This document shows, one piece after another, positions 18,135 through 29,654 of a DNA stretch of 64,000 nt. The stretch lies in the NCBI GenBank assembly GCA_900343135.1, contig OPYK01000003.1, positions 1-64,000 on the forward strand, read 5' to 3'. Numbering within the stretch: position 1 is the first letter of the stretch; each line of letters starts with the position of its first letter. Source of the stretch: Atopobium massiliense. Lineage in GTDB: Bacteria > Actinomycetota > Coriobacteriia > Coriobacteriales > Atopobiaceae. The translations under genes and the position numbers were made by a program. The notes beneath the pieces were generated by a model, which was given only the letters and a program-made list of their open reading frames with translations, was not told the origin of the DNA and did no database searches.

Positions 18135-19760
18135 CTAAATTAACTGAAATCCTAATTCTAGCAAAACACGCGAATGTTCGGTTACGCGAAAACGCTCATC
18201 GGTGCGAATACCTCCAACCCACACGATTTCGCCGCGCACGCCCGTTTTAAGAACGGGCATGTACGACCGCTCATGCATAGGAATATGCGCCTCTTGCATG
18301 AGGTCGCTCAACTTTTTCGACCTACCTTCCATACCAAACGGACACATACTATCACCTGCTTGCGGCAGGTCTACCCATAGCGACGAACACGAAGGTCCCG
18401 CCGATTGCGCACGTGCCACTTTTTCGGCATCGAGTAGCACCACACGGCCGTTTGACTCCACGCTTTTGTTGCGTGCAAATTCCGCAGGATTTTTGTCTAC
18501 CAGCGGCGTTACAATTCGCGCGGTAATCATACCCGGACGGGCAGCTGCGTCAAACCACGACACACTGCCCGGTACCGTAAGCCATGCTGGTTGGGGCGTG
18601 TGCGCAACACGAGTTGCGCGAATAAAAAGCACACCATACTCAACGCGCGCTTCGGCATGCAGCGACAAACTCACCGATCCTGTGCCCTTAAACACGTGCG
18701 ACAAAATCGCATTAATATGATCCGCATCGAGCCGCAAGTCGCCAAACAGCTCCAAGCAGGCAAGACGCACAACACGACGGGCAAGCGCAATATCCAACCG
18801 CACAAGCCGCACGGCGCAAAGCGCAATGGTATACCTCGTTTTAACACGGGTTAAACGCGTAAGCTCCTCGTGAGCAAGACGCTCCAAAAACGCATGTTCA
18901 TCTGCAAGAATATCACACGACGCGGCAATATTTCTCACCACGTTGATGTTTTTTGTTTGAAGGCGCGGCAGGACGGCATGGCGCATATACGCGCGCATAT
19001 ACCAGGTATCTTGGTTAGTTTCGTCTTCGCGCCAGGGAATATCTTGTTTACTGAGAATGCCGCACAACTCCTCGTGGGTAAAGTCGAGCAGAGGCCTTAC
19101 AATAATCTGCCGTTTGCGAGGAATGGAACTTAAACCCGCAAGCCCCGACCCTTGCGTGGCGTTAATTAAAAAGGTTTCGGCACGATCGTTTGCCGTATGA
19201 GCAGTTACAATGCGTGCGTCAGCATAGCGCGTGTTCGTTTGCGCGCATAAATGACGCGCCAGCTTGGTGGCACAATCGTAGCGCACCTGCCTGCCAACTG
19301 CTTCGATATTAGAAGACGCACCCGCATGTGCAGCGGCTTGCTTTTTTGCAAGCTGAGCGACATTTACGTGCTCAACATAACAAGGAATATGAAAATGGGC
19401 AGCAAGCAAACGTACGTAAGACTCGTCCTCATCGGCATCAGCGCCGCGAAGACCATGGTTTACGTGCAGAATTGCAAGGCGCGCGGGGTTTATGCGAACA
19501 GAGCCGCGGCCGTCGCGCAAATCGAGTGGACGGCTGCAGGCAAGCACCGTTAACGCAACCGAATCGGCGCCGCCCGAAACCATGAGGATAACGGGAGACT
19601 GGGAGGTGTCAGCGAATGTGGGTGCTGCGGCGTTGGCTGTGGCGGGGCCTGGAGCTGCGGCGCCAGATGCTGCGTTTGCGCTGGCTGCAGTGTTGACGCT
19701 CCCCGGCTCGGGCTTTGGCATGGGCTGCCTCGATGAAAAATACGTGTAGACGCTCGACAC
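18135..19760 (-). CDS. tilS: tRNA(Ile)-lysidine synthase
   Basis: Converts C34 of the CAU-anticodon tRNA-Ile to lysidine so that it reads AUA. The N-type ATP pyrophosphatase motif SGGADS is present, followed by HVNHGLRG and a TAHTANDRAETFLINATQGSG segment typical of TilS. The C-terminal domain ends with KKLSDLMQEAHIP and a GIRTDERFRV stretch. A GTG at 19760 with TAAGGAG six bases upstream is the most convincing start and gives 541 residues. A longer ATG reading lacks such a site. The 45 residues between the start and the ATPase core are Ala/Pro-rich linker. Confidence 0.93.
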   Translation of the reverse strand: MSSVYTYFSSRQPMPKPEPGSVNTAASANAASGAAAPGPATANAAAPTFADTSQSPVILMVSGGADSVALTVLACSRPLDLRDGRGSVRINPARLAILHVNHGLRGADADEDESYVRLLAAHFHIPCYVEHVNVAQLAKKQAAAHAGASSNIEAVGRQVRYDCATKLARHLCAQTNTRYADARIVTAHTANDRAETFLINATQGSGLAGLSSIPRKRQIIVRPLLDFTHEELCGILSKQDIPWREDETNQDTWYMRAYMRHAVLPRLQTKNINVVRNIAASCDILADEHAFLERLAHEELTRLTRVKTRYTIALCAVRLVRLDIALARRVVRLACLELFGDLRLDADHINAILSHVFKGTGSVSLSLHAEARVEYGVLFIRATRVAHTPQPAWLTVPGSVSWFDAAARPGMITARIVTPLVDKNPAEFARNKSVESNGRVVLLDAEKVARAQSAGPSCSSLWVDLPQAGDSMCPFGMEGRSKKLSDLMQEAHIPMHERSYMPVLKTGVRGEIVWVGGIRTDERFRVTEHSRVLLELGFQLI

Positions 19761-20028
19761 AAAAAACTCCTTACCGATAACGGTGTACCAAGATACCTGC
19801 ACATACGCCTGGCAACGGCTGCGCGGCACATGTGGTTGCAGGCGGTCAGCTGGCACGGGCATGTATTTGGCGAAATTATAACTCTTGTTGTTCGTGCAGG
19901 GTGCGCACATGGGCTAGCGCGAATAACTGCGCGAAGTTTGCACACATACACGCGGAGTGGCGTGCGCGTGGGGTGCAGATTGGCGGCTACAGACGGCTGC
20001 AAGGCACATACGTAAAGGTTTTGAATCA

Positions 20029-20757
20029 ATGCGCAACGACTGCTCCCAAGCGGGGCGAGTAGGCTATGATATACGTAACGTACATTACAACGATTGGCAT
20101 CGGATGAATACCGCACACACAAATACGTCGACAAACGACAACACACAAGCTCACGCAGGCACTGCAGCTCACGCAGGCACTGCAGCTCACGCAGGCACTA
20201 TTGTGGGCGATGGTATGGGCACCGCAATGGCTGATAGTATGAGCAGCGCTATCGGCGATGGAGCTACAAGCAGCTCGTATGGCGTCGCGCACGACGGCAT
20301 GGGCGTTGGCGCCGGTGTTGACAGCACGGGTGTTGGTGTTGGCGGTGTTGGTAGTGTTGCAGGTGCTAACACGGCAGCCGGCGTTTCGGGCGTCAGCGAC
20401 ATGCCGCAACAGCATGCGCGGTATGTGCGTCCGCTCACCTATCACAAAGCGCAGGGTATTATCGACGATTTACAGCCGCAAGACGATGCGGACGAAGCAA
20501 ATACGCAGGTACCTTCCGTGTCAAGCGTGCCAAACAGTCAGCTGCATCGCCGTCAGCGACGTATTTCCAAGCGCGACGAAACGATCCTAAAAAGTTCACA
20601 ATATGGACAATATCTTGAGATCCCGCGCAACAAAAAGAGCATTTTCCAAACGCCCGAACAGCAAAAAAAGTCCAAGATGCAGCGCGCGATGCTGGTTGGA
20701 GCCGTGCTTGTGCTTATTCTCATCGTTGCCCTGAGTATCGCTATGCACATGTTTTAA
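20029..20757 (+). CDS. Unrecognised protein with Ala/Gly-rich N-terminus and C-terminal membrane anchor
   Basis: No family was recognised. The first 110 residues are low-complexity Ala/Gly/Thr/His/Val, including three AHAGTA repeats. The middle is charged and contains HRRQRRISKRDE. The last 23 residues form one strong membrane helix (AMLVGAVLVLILIVALSIAMHMF), so the protein is probably tail-anchored with its bulk in the cytoplasm. The start is uncertain: ATG at 20029 has AAAGG ten bases upstream, and ATG at 20104 and one at 19957 are alternatives. It is divergent from tilS. A 53-bp segment of this gene (20606-20658) recurs at 39329-39381 beyond the CRISPR/PTS region. Confidence 0.6.
   Translation: MRNDCSQAGRVGYDIRNVHYNDWHRMNTAHTNTSTNDNTQAHAGTAAHAGTAAHAGTIVGDGMGTAMADSMSSAIGDGATSSSYGVAHDGMGVGAGVDSTGVGVGGVGSVAGANTAAGVSGVSDMPQQHARYVRPLTYHKAQGIIDDLQPQDDADEANTQVPSVSSVPNSQLHRRQRRISKRDETILKSSQYGQYLEIPRNKKSIFQTPEQQKKSKMQRAMLVGAVLVLILIVALSIAMHMF
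20149..20200 (+). repeat. 18-bp tandem repeat in the membrane-anchored-protein gene
   Basis: Nearly three copies of GCTCACGCAGGCACTGCA, in frame, encode AHAGTA repeats. The third copy is cut short after 16 bases. Confidence 0.85.
20606..20658 (+). repeat. Left copy of the 53-bp direct repeat bracketing the accessory region
   Basis: Lies in the coding sequence for QYLEIPRNKKSIFQTPE of the membrane-anchored protein. The other copy (39329-39381) is in the same orientation and differs at about two positions. Homology stops sharply at both ends. Confidence 0.85.
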
Positions 20758-20862
20758 TTTTACTGTGCGCCGTGCACGTGCGCATAGACTTACTAACAGC
20801 GCTAACTTTGGTTTCACCATACTTCTAAAATAGCATGCAAATTTTGTGTCTAGCCACCCATG

Positions 20863-20868
20863 TATACT
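20863..20868 (+). promoter_or_regulatory. Possible -10 box of the cas operon
   Basis: TATACT directly preceded by TG lies about 55 bases before the cas3 start in an A/T-rich gap. No good -35 box at 16-18 bp was found, so the call is tentative. Confidence 0.3.
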
Positions 20869-20920
20869 AGAAAATGTAACGCCTTAGCTTACATAATTTA
20901 GCAGCTTTGGAAGGATCGTT

Positions 20921-23713
20921 ATGACCGAGATTAACGCAGCTCTTTGGGGCAAAAAAGCAGAATATGATGGAACTATGCTGTGGCTTCCACTGGCACAACA
21001 TTTAGTAGACACCAGCAATGTAATTGGATTGCTTTGGGAGCATTGGCTCAGTTCGAGTCAGCGAACTATGCTTACTTCTTCGCTATCGAATCCCGCATGC
21101 GTAAAAAATTTGGTTCAATTTATAGCGTCTGTTCATGATATTGGCAAGGCTACACCAGTTTTTCAGTTTAAAGAGGTCTTCACCAACTCAAAAGAGTTAG
21201 ATATACAGCTCAAAAATAAGCTAATAGCTGCTGGTTTTAAAGGAGCTGACGAGTTTATAACCTCTACCAAGGATTGGAGCACGAGCCATCACACCATTAC
21301 AGGACAAGCAATACTAGAAACGTGTGGAGTACCTCAAGGAATATGTGCAGTTGTAGGGGCGCACCATGGGAAACCCCTGGATAGTCCTCGAGTGTACTTA
21401 GATGATCGTGCCGCCTACCCCGATCACTTTTATCAAACAGAAAGTATAAGTGAAGTTGCGCAGTTATGGAAAAGTACACAAGAACAGATTCTTGCATGGG
21501 CACTCGAAAGAAATGATTTTCAATGTGTTGCAGATCTTCCAGAAATAAGTGAGCCAGCTCAAATGGTTCTCTGTGGCCTCGTTATTATGGCAGACTGGAT
21601 TGCAAGCAATGAGCACTTTTTCCCTCTTATATCAATTGAAGAAAGCAAGATTGCTAATCAGAACGAGCGTCTCGAAAAAGGCTGGAACGCATGGATTAAC
21701 CATGGAACAAAAGATTTGTGGCAACCATCGTTATGCACAGCCAATGCAAACCAACAATATAACAAGCGTTTTGGGTTTACGCCTAATGGTATTCAACAAA
21801 CAATATATGAATCCATGAGCACTTGCAACAACCCTGGAATAGTTATTCTTGAAGCGCCAATGGGGTCTGGAAAAACAGAAGCGGCACTCATTGCCGCCGA
21901 ACAATTAGCTCGCCAAACAGGAAAAAGCGGATTATTTTTTGGACTTCCCACTCAAGCAACCTCAAATGGCATGTTTTCGCGTGTACACCAATGGCTTAAA
22001 GGTATTATTGGCGATTTCAATGGATCACTTGGACTTAGATTAGTGCATGGAAAAGCAGCACTTAATGAAGACTTTGCATACATTGCTAAAGCGTGTAAAA
22101 GTATGAATAATGGCGATGTGAATTCTGCAGTAATTCTAAATGACTGGTTTTCTGGAAGAAAGACAGCCTTGCTAGATGACTTTGTAGTAGGAACTGTTGA
22201 TCAGTTTTTATTAGCTGGACTTAAGCAGAAACACCTCATGCTCAGGCACTTGGGACTTAGCAAAAAAGTGGTAGTTATTGATGAAGTGCATGCATACGAT
22301 ACATACATGAATCAGTATCTTGAAGAAGCAATCATGTGGATGGCAGCATATGGTGTTCCAGTACTGTTGCTTTCCGCAACATTACCTTCTGATCGAAGAG
22401 ATGCCCTACTACGAGCTTATGTAAAAGGGCTTGGTTTAAAGTGGAAAACTCAGTGCGATAGAACCGAATACAACCCCCAGTCTGAAACGTATCCGCTGCT
22501 TACGTATACCGATGGTGCGCGCATTAAACAAAAAGCCATATATGAGCGCAACGGACTGCATTCCTTACAAATTGAGGTGCACAAACTTGTTAATGATGAA
22601 AAACATGGCGTTTTACTAGCCACATTGAAGGAGCTATTACAAGGTGGCGGAGTTGCGGGAATCATCGTTAATACAGTGCGCCGCGCTCAAGAACTCTATA
22701 ACGCATGTCTAGAAGAGTTTGACCATGATGAGCTTACGCTTATTCACTCCCAGTTCATCGCCACCGACCGCATAAGAAAAGAAAAAAGGATTAGCGAAGC
22801 AATCGGAAAAGGCACAAAACGGCCCTATAAAGCCATTATTATAGGAACTCAGGTTCTAGAACAATCACTAGATATCGATTTTGATGTATTGATTACCGAT
22901 TTAGCGCCAATGGACTTGATTTTACAAAGGGTAGGTAGGCTACATAGACATGTGATAGCAAGACCCGCGCGTGTAACAACCCCACACGTATATATACTTG
23001 GCACATCAGAAGAATTTAAGTTTGATACGGGCGCAATCGCAGTGTACGGTGCTTATCTCCTCATGAGGACGCAGTATTTTTTACCCCAAGTAATACACAT
23101 ACCAGAAGATATCTGTCATCTGGTGCAAGAAGTATATAGTGATTCAGATATTGCGCTACCAGATGATCTCGAAGATTTATATGTACAAGCAAAGGACCAG
23201 TACATGAACGAAAGTAATACCAACAAGGACAAAGCCTGTGTGTATCGCATTGATAGGCCTCATTTAGGTATTGGTAAAAAATCCATCATGGGGCTACTGT
23301 CTAATAGCGTTGCCGAAAACTCAGAAGAAGCAGGGATTGCGCAAGTTCGTAATACTAGGGAGTCAATCGAAATAATAGCTCTGAAAAAGATTGGCTCTGG
23401 GTACGGTACATTTTCTGATGACAACGATATTAAAAACCAACTCGACATACCTCATGTTGCTATGAAGATCGCTCGTGAAACTATTAGCCTACCAGCTCTG
23501 TTTACGAGAACAGCAAAAGATACAGAACATTGCATTCGAGAGCTAGAAGCCTATCGACAGGCTCACCTAGCTGAATGGAAGAATCAGCCATGGTTGCACG
23601 ACTCGTTAGCTCTCATTTTTGATGAGAGCGCTACGTGCACTTTTTGTGGCTATACATTAACATATAACCAAGAACTAGGTATCCTCTGCCAAAAGGAGTC
23701 TCACGATGCATGA
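20921..23713 (+). CDS. cas3: CRISPR-associated helicase-nuclease Cas3 (type I-E)
   Basis: The effector nuclease recruited by Cascade to unwind and degrade target DNA. The 930-residue protein has an N-terminal HD nuclease with HD at residues 72-73 (VHDIGK), SHHTITG and AHHGK downstream. It also has an SF2 helicase with Walker A EAPMGSGKT near 312, DEVH at about 455, motif SATLP near 483 and QRVGRLHRH near 668. A Cas3 C-terminal domain follows. GGAAGGA precedes the ATG. It is the first gene of an eight-gene operon and overlaps cse1 by 8 bp. All catalytic motifs appear intact. Confidence 0.95.
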   Translation: MTEINAALWGKKAEYDGTMLWLPLAQHLVDTSNVIGLLWEHWLSSSQRTMLTSSLSNPACVKNLVQFIASVHDIGKATPVFQFKEVFTNSKELDIQLKNKLIAAGFKGADEFITSTKDWSTSHHTITGQAILETCGVPQGICAVVGAHHGKPLDSPRVYLDDRAAYPDHFYQTESISEVAQLWKSTQEQILAWALERNDFQCVADLPEISEPAQMVLCGLVIMADWIASNEHFFPLISIEESKIANQNERLEKGWNAWINHGTKDLWQPSLCTANANQQYNKRFGFTPNGIQQTIYESMSTCNNPGIVILEAPMGSGKTEAALIAAEQLARQTGKSGLFFGLPTQATSNGMFSRVHQWLKGIIGDFNGSLGLRLVHGKAALNEDFAYIAKACKSMNNGDVNSAVILNDWFSGRKTALLDDFVVGTVDQFLLAGLKQKHLMLRHLGLSKKVVVIDEVHAYDTYMNQYLEEAIMWMAAYGVPVLLLSATLPSDRRDALLRAYVKGLGLKWKTQCDRTEYNPQSETYPLLTYTDGARIKQKAIYERNGLHSLQIEVHKLVNDEKHGVLLATLKELLQGGGVAGIIVNTVRRAQELYNACLEEFDHDELTLIHSQFIATDRIRKEKRISEAIGKGTKRPYKAIIIGTQVLEQSLDIDFDVLITDLAPMDLILQRVGRLHRHVIARPARVTTPHVYILGTSEEFKFDTGAIAVYGAYLLMRTQYFLPQVIHIPEDICHLVQEVYSDSDIALPDDLEDLYVQAKDQYMNESNTNKDKACVYRIDRPHLGIGKKSIMGLLSNSVAENSEEAGIAQVRNTRESIEIIALKKIGSGYGTFSDDNDIKNQLDIPHVAMKIARETISLPALFTRTAKDTEHCIRELEAYRQAHLAEWKNQPWLHDSLALIFDESATCTFCGYTLTYNQELGILCQKESHDA

Positions 23714-25382
23714 GTTCAATCTTTTAGAAGAGCCGTGGATTTCGGTAATTGTAGACGATTTGGGTCATACAAAATTGGTCTCAATGATGGATGTCTTTCA
23801 ATCCGCGCATGAGTATAAAGCTCTTGCAGGCGATATGAAAGCGCAAGATTTTTCCATTTTGCGCTTACTGCTTGCAGTGCTCCACACGGTGTTTTCTCGC
23901 TACGATACTAAGGGTCATGCTCGCACGTTTGATCCAGATGAAGATGAAGCAGAAGATTTTGATGAAGAGAGCATCGAAATATGGAAAGAAGTATGGAAAG
24001 CGCGCCGTTTTCCAAATATCGTATGTGATTATCTGAATCGTTGGCATAACAGGTTTTATCTTTTTGATGACGAGTACCCGTTTATGCAGGTGCTAGCAGA
24101 AGATATTAGTAGCGATAAACTCGGAGGAAAGAAGCCCAGCACAATTTCAGGGAAAAACATTAACCGTTTGATCTCAGAAAGCAATAATAAGATTGCATTG
24201 TTTTCTCCAAAAAATGGAGACGAGCAAGATAAAAATCGCTTAAGCTGCGCTGAGCTTGCACGATGGCTTGTTACACTGCAAGGCTATGTGGGGCTTTCTG
24301 ATAAAACACTTTTTGGTACACAAAAATATAAAGCCTCTAAAGGTTGGCTTTTTGACTTAGGCGGTATTACACTTGCGGGATCCAATCTGTTTGAAACACT
24401 TACGCTAAACTGGGTGGCTGCAAATCCATATCAATCAGCAGCAAGTAACCAAAAACCATGTTGGGAATATTCAGGTGCCGAAAACATACAGCATACTTTT
24501 TCAAGTGCGCGAGTTGACAATATAGCGCAGCTATATACGCGATGGAGCCGTGCAGTGTCTATCCCCTCAAGAAAGGATGAAAACGAACCGTTTATTCCTT
24601 CTATGGTTAAGCTTCCCGACCTCGATCACAAAAATGCGTTTATAGAACCAATGACCTTGTGGCATTATAATAAAACTGGAGACAATAAAGACGCATTTAC
24701 TCCCAGAAAACACCGCACCGAAGAAGCAATGTGGCGCTCCTATAGCTTACTTACCTTAACACACTCTCTTGATGATAGAGAAAAATATCATAAGCCAGAG
24801 GTAATAAGCTGGCTAGACTGCATTAGTCCATGTATAGAAAATTCACGCATTGTACTAGAAGCTATTAGCGTTAAGGATGATGGCAATGCAACATCGTGGG
24901 TCCCCACTGACGAGATATATGATAATTTATACGTTCACGAAGAATTGATAACAGACGTAGGCAATGATGGATGGGTGTATCGTGTAAACAATGAGGTAAA
25001 CCATACAAAAACTGCTGTTAGCTCAACGTATAGGGGCTTCCTTAAAGACATGTGCGACATACAAAATCGGAGCGACGATAATGCCACTACATTTATAAAT
25101 AGAACAATCAGCCATGTTTACTTTTTGCTCGATCGCCCATTTAGAGATTGGCTCGCAGGGATTAATCCAAGCGATTCAAAAAACGAATGCTGCGATAGGT
25201 GGAGAACAACCGTTAGGCAACTACTAGAAAAAGAAGCAAGCCAGATGGTTGCTAACGCCAATACAAGAGATTTAAATGGTATTACCGTAACAGAAAAAAC
25301 AAGCGGAGCTGCTACAACAAAAAATATTATTACAGCTTACAACGCTTTTATATATCGACTTAACAAACTGTCAGAACAGTAA
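23706..25382 (+). CDS. cse1: Cascade large subunit Cse1/CasA (Cas8e)
   Basis: The PAM-recognising large subunit of type I-E Cascade. The 558-residue protein opens with FNLLEEPWISVI, the hallmark N-terminus of Cse1, and then LRLLLAVLHTVF. It overlaps the end of cas3 and has AAAGGAG upstream. A central PWEYSG-like segment (KPCWEYSGAEN) and long helical C-terminus fit the family. The length is slightly above E. coli CasA (about 500). Confidence 0.92.
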   Translation: MHEFNLLEEPWISVIVDDLGHTKLVSMMDVFQSAHEYKALAGDMKAQDFSILRLLLAVLHTVFSRYDTKGHARTFDPDEDEAEDFDEESIEIWKEVWKARRFPNIVCDYLNRWHNRFYLFDDEYPFMQVLAEDISSDKLGGKKPSTISGKNINRLISESNNKIALFSPKNGDEQDKNRLSCAELARWLVTLQGYVGLSDKTLFGTQKYKASKGWLFDLGGITLAGSNLFETLTLNWVAANPYQSAASNQKPCWEYSGAENIQHTFSSARVDNIAQLYTRWSRAVSIPSRKDENEPFIPSMVKLPDLDHKNAFIEPMTLWHYNKTGDNKDAFTPRKHRTEEAMWRSYSLLTLTHSLDDREKYHKPEVISWLDCISPCIENSRIVLEAISVKDDGNATSWVPTDEIYDNLYVHEELITDVGNDGWVYRVNNEVNHTKTAVSSTYRGFLKDMCDIQNRSDDNATTFINRTISHVYFLLDRPFRDWLAGINPSDSKNECCDRWRTTVRQLLEKEASQMVANANTRDLNGITVTEKTSGAATTKNIITAYNAFIYRLNKLSEQ

Positions 25383-25406
25383 TGTGCCATGCAGAAAGGA
25401 GTGCTC

Positions 25407-26021
25407 ATGAACGAGGCAACTACGGGCTATTATGAAGTGTCAAATGCTGTGCAAAAAATTATTAGGCAGTATCTTAGCAATGCTGATGCAGCATCACGCC
25501 GAGCAATTCTTGCAAAGTTGCGACATTCTATTGGAAAGCCACTTAGCCAGTCGGTAGATATCTGGCCGTTAGTACTAACGAGTGTCCCCGATGACTTTTT
25601 AAGCGAGTATGAGGGGAAAAATCTGAAATTGCAGGCGGTGATTTATACCCTGCAAATATATGCCCTGTATGAACAGGGAAACTTGTCAATAGAAGATATA
25701 AGCGCTGACAACACTGGCGCCAACGAAAACGCTTTGGCTCAATCTTCTTCATATAATATGGGTTCTTGCTTGAGAATATTGCGTTCAGATGAAAAGCAGC
25801 GCAACGCAATGGATAGGCGTTTTTCTAATTTAATTACCTCAGATAATATCGACCACTTTTACTATAACCTAAGGCAATTAACTGGGATTCTTAAAAGTAA
25901 GACAAAGGATAGCCACCAACATATCAATTATCCACGTTTGGCACGCGATTTGTATTTGTTTAACTTTATCCCAGAGGAGATACGTCTTTCATGGGCACAG
26001 GAATACTATCGCTTTAATTAA
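25407..26021 (+). CDS. cse2: Cascade small subunit Cse2/CasB
   Basis: A 204-residue helical protein in the position of Cse2, which dimerises along Cascade and stabilises the R-loop. The features are RRAILAKLRHSIGKPL near the N-terminus and a late segment NYPRLARDLYLFN, both typical of CasB. The ATG at 25407 is chosen because AGAAAGGAG lies six bases upstream; an ATG 18 bases earlier has no such site. Confidence 0.88.
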   Translation: MNEATTGYYEVSNAVQKIIRQYLSNADAASRRAILAKLRHSIGKPLSQSVDIWPLVLTSVPDDFLSEYEGKNLKLQAVIYTLQIYALYEQGNLSIEDISADNTGANENALAQSSSYNMGSCLRILRSDEKQRNAMDRRFSNLITSDNIDHFYYNLRQLTGILKSKTKDSHQHINYPRLARDLYLFNFIPEEIRLSWAQEYYRFN

Positions 26022-26073
26022 TTATCACGTATAAACACTGCTTATAAGGAAGTACCAAAGAAAGGAATTTATT

Positions 26074-27150
26074 ATGAACAATCTGAACAATCGTCTCTTT
26101 ATAGATATTCACGCACTACAAACGCTTCCCCCATGCAATATTAATCGTGACGATACCGGCAGTCCAAAGACGGCACAATATGGAGGTGCTACACGTGCAC
26201 GCGTGAGCTCTCAGTGCTGGAAGAGGGCAATGCGCACATATTTTAAAGAACACAGCGCCGAAGAAAATGTAGGAGTGCGCACGCTCTATCTTGTTGACTA
26301 TATAGCAAAGAAGATTGTTACGCTCGATTCATCAATCTCATACGAAGACGCATTGAAGATCGGAGAAAAAGCACTCAATAACGCGGGCGTTAAAACAAAA
26401 GATGGAAAAGCAAAAGCTCTTTTCTTCATAGGAGAAAAACAGGCAAACGCGCTTGCCCAAGCTGCAATAGACGGCGTTGACGATAAAAAATCATTGCAGG
26501 CGATACTGCATAAGAATCTTCCTATAGATATAGCGCTTTTTGGTCGCATGTTAGCTGATGATCCATCACTTAATGAAGATGCCTCTGCACAGGTAGCTCA
26601 TGCAATTTCCACACACGCTATACAGCATGAATTTGACTACTTTACAGCAATTGACGACTTGTCGCCTAAGGACAATGCAGGCGCAGGTATGCTTGGTACA
26701 GTAGAGTACAATTCATCTGAACTGTATCGCTACGCAAGTATTGCTTTGCATGAGTTTTTGTCACAGCTAGATAATGACAAGGAGGCCCTTGTAGCTGCTG
26801 TAAAACTTTTTGTTAAAGGGTTCGTAGAGTCTATGCCTACAGGAAAAGCTAATACATTTGCAAATCAAACGTTGCCACACCTACTTTTGATAACGTTACG
26901 AGATGACCGCCCTGTAAATCTTGTAAGCGCATTTGAAGAGCCTGTAAAATCAACGGATGGATATGCGAACCAATCTACTGCTAAACTTGTACAAGAGATG
27001 GCAAAAACTGAAAAAATTGTCCACAAACCACTTGTTTCCTTTTACGTTAGCCTTGCAACCTGTGAACATATGCAGGAATTAGGAGAAGAAAAACCATCCA
27101 TGCAAGCTTTACTAGATGATCTGGCAACCAAAATAACTGAAATTCTATAG
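26074..27150 (+). CDS. cas7e: Cascade backbone subunit Cas7e (Cse4/CasC)
   Basis: Six copies of this RAMP protein form the crRNA-binding backbone in type I-E Cascade. The N-terminus FIDIHALQTLPPCNINRDDTG and TRARVSSQCWKRAMR are diagnostic of the Cse4 family. A later stretch MPTGKANTFANQTLPHLLL also fits. Its 358 residues are the usual size. AGAAAGGAA precedes the ATG. Confidence 0.95.
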   Translation: MNNLNNRLFIDIHALQTLPPCNINRDDTGSPKTAQYGGATRARVSSQCWKRAMRTYFKEHSAEENVGVRTLYLVDYIAKKIVTLDSSISYEDALKIGEKALNNAGVKTKDGKAKALFFIGEKQANALAQAAIDGVDDKKSLQAILHKNLPIDIALFGRMLADDPSLNEDASAQVAHAISTHAIQHEFDYFTAIDDLSPKDNAGAGMLGTVEYNSSELYRYASIALHEFLSQLDNDKEALVAAVKLFVKGFVESMPTGKANTFANQTLPHLLLITLRDDRPVNLVSAFEEPVKSTDGYANQSTAKLVQEMAKTEKIVHKPLVSFYVSLATCEHMQELGEEKPSMQALLDDLATKITEIL

Positions 27151-27184
27151 CAATACATTTGCACATTATTTGGTGAGGATTCTT

Positions 27185-28013
27185 ATGAAAAGCTTATTGC
27201 TAAAATTTGCGGGGCCTCTACAATCCTGGGGGACAAGTTCTCATTTTGAGACGCGTCATACCGATTATTACCCGTCTAAGAGTGCAGTCATCGGAATGAT
27301 AGCTGCTGCTTTTGGCTATAGAAGAAATGAGCCCCATGATGCTGACCTTATGCAACTTAACGAACTTGCTTTTGCAGTTCGAATTGACCAGCAAGGAAAC
27401 CTGCTTAAGGACTATCACATTGCATCAAAATGCAAACCTACTGGAGAGTTCGACCGTAACTATGTCACTAACCGTTATTGCCTTGAAGACGCTGTGTTTT
27501 TAGTTGCTCTTGGCTCAGAGGATATTCTTTTGCTTGAAAAAATTGAGCAGGCTCTTGCTGCGCCATACTTCCAACTTTGTTTGGGACGTAGGTCTTTTCC
27601 ACTTTCGTACGATTTTATAATTGGCTTGCAAGAAGAAGACCCGTTTGCGCTACTAAGAACATACCCATGGATGGCGCAAAAATGGCAACAAAAGAAACTC
27701 CAGTCCCTGAATAGTACAAGTGACGATTCGTTTATTCCCATATATGCGGATGCCGATCTCCTTGCTCCCTATCAAAGCAGTATAGAGCGCCCTTTTGTCC
27801 GAAAACTAAGACACGATATTGCGTTTTCCTTTTCTAATAAAAATAGAAGATTTGGCTACCGGTACGAAGCTCGCTTTGACCTCCCCCTCAAGGCAATATG
27901 CCCTATGTTTAATAACACCCACGATAAAAAATCAGCTTCTGTTAATGAGTCGGCATTCGATAAAGACTACGTAAGCATAGAGCATGATGCATTCAGTATG
28001 TTAGAGGTGAACA

Positions 28014-28030
<17 letters not shown>
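27185..28030 (+). CDS. cas5e: Cascade subunit Cas5e (CasD)
   Basis: Caps the 5' handle of crRNA in Cascade. The N-terminus LLLKFAGPLQSWG is the Cas5e signature, followed by TDYYPSKSAVIGMIAAAFGY and the G-rich turn CLGRRSFPL. The ATG at 27185 has GGTGAGGA upstream, giving 281 residues. The end overlaps the cas6e start by 17 bp. Confidence 0.92.
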
Positions 28031-29653
<1,623 letters not shown>

Positions 29654-29654
29654 C

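Noticed and set aside
19550-20146. Minus-strand frame of 198 codons overlapping the tilS start
   Set aside because: Out of frame with tilS, rich in Cys/Arg/Ser/Pro from G/C skew, and without a ribosome site.
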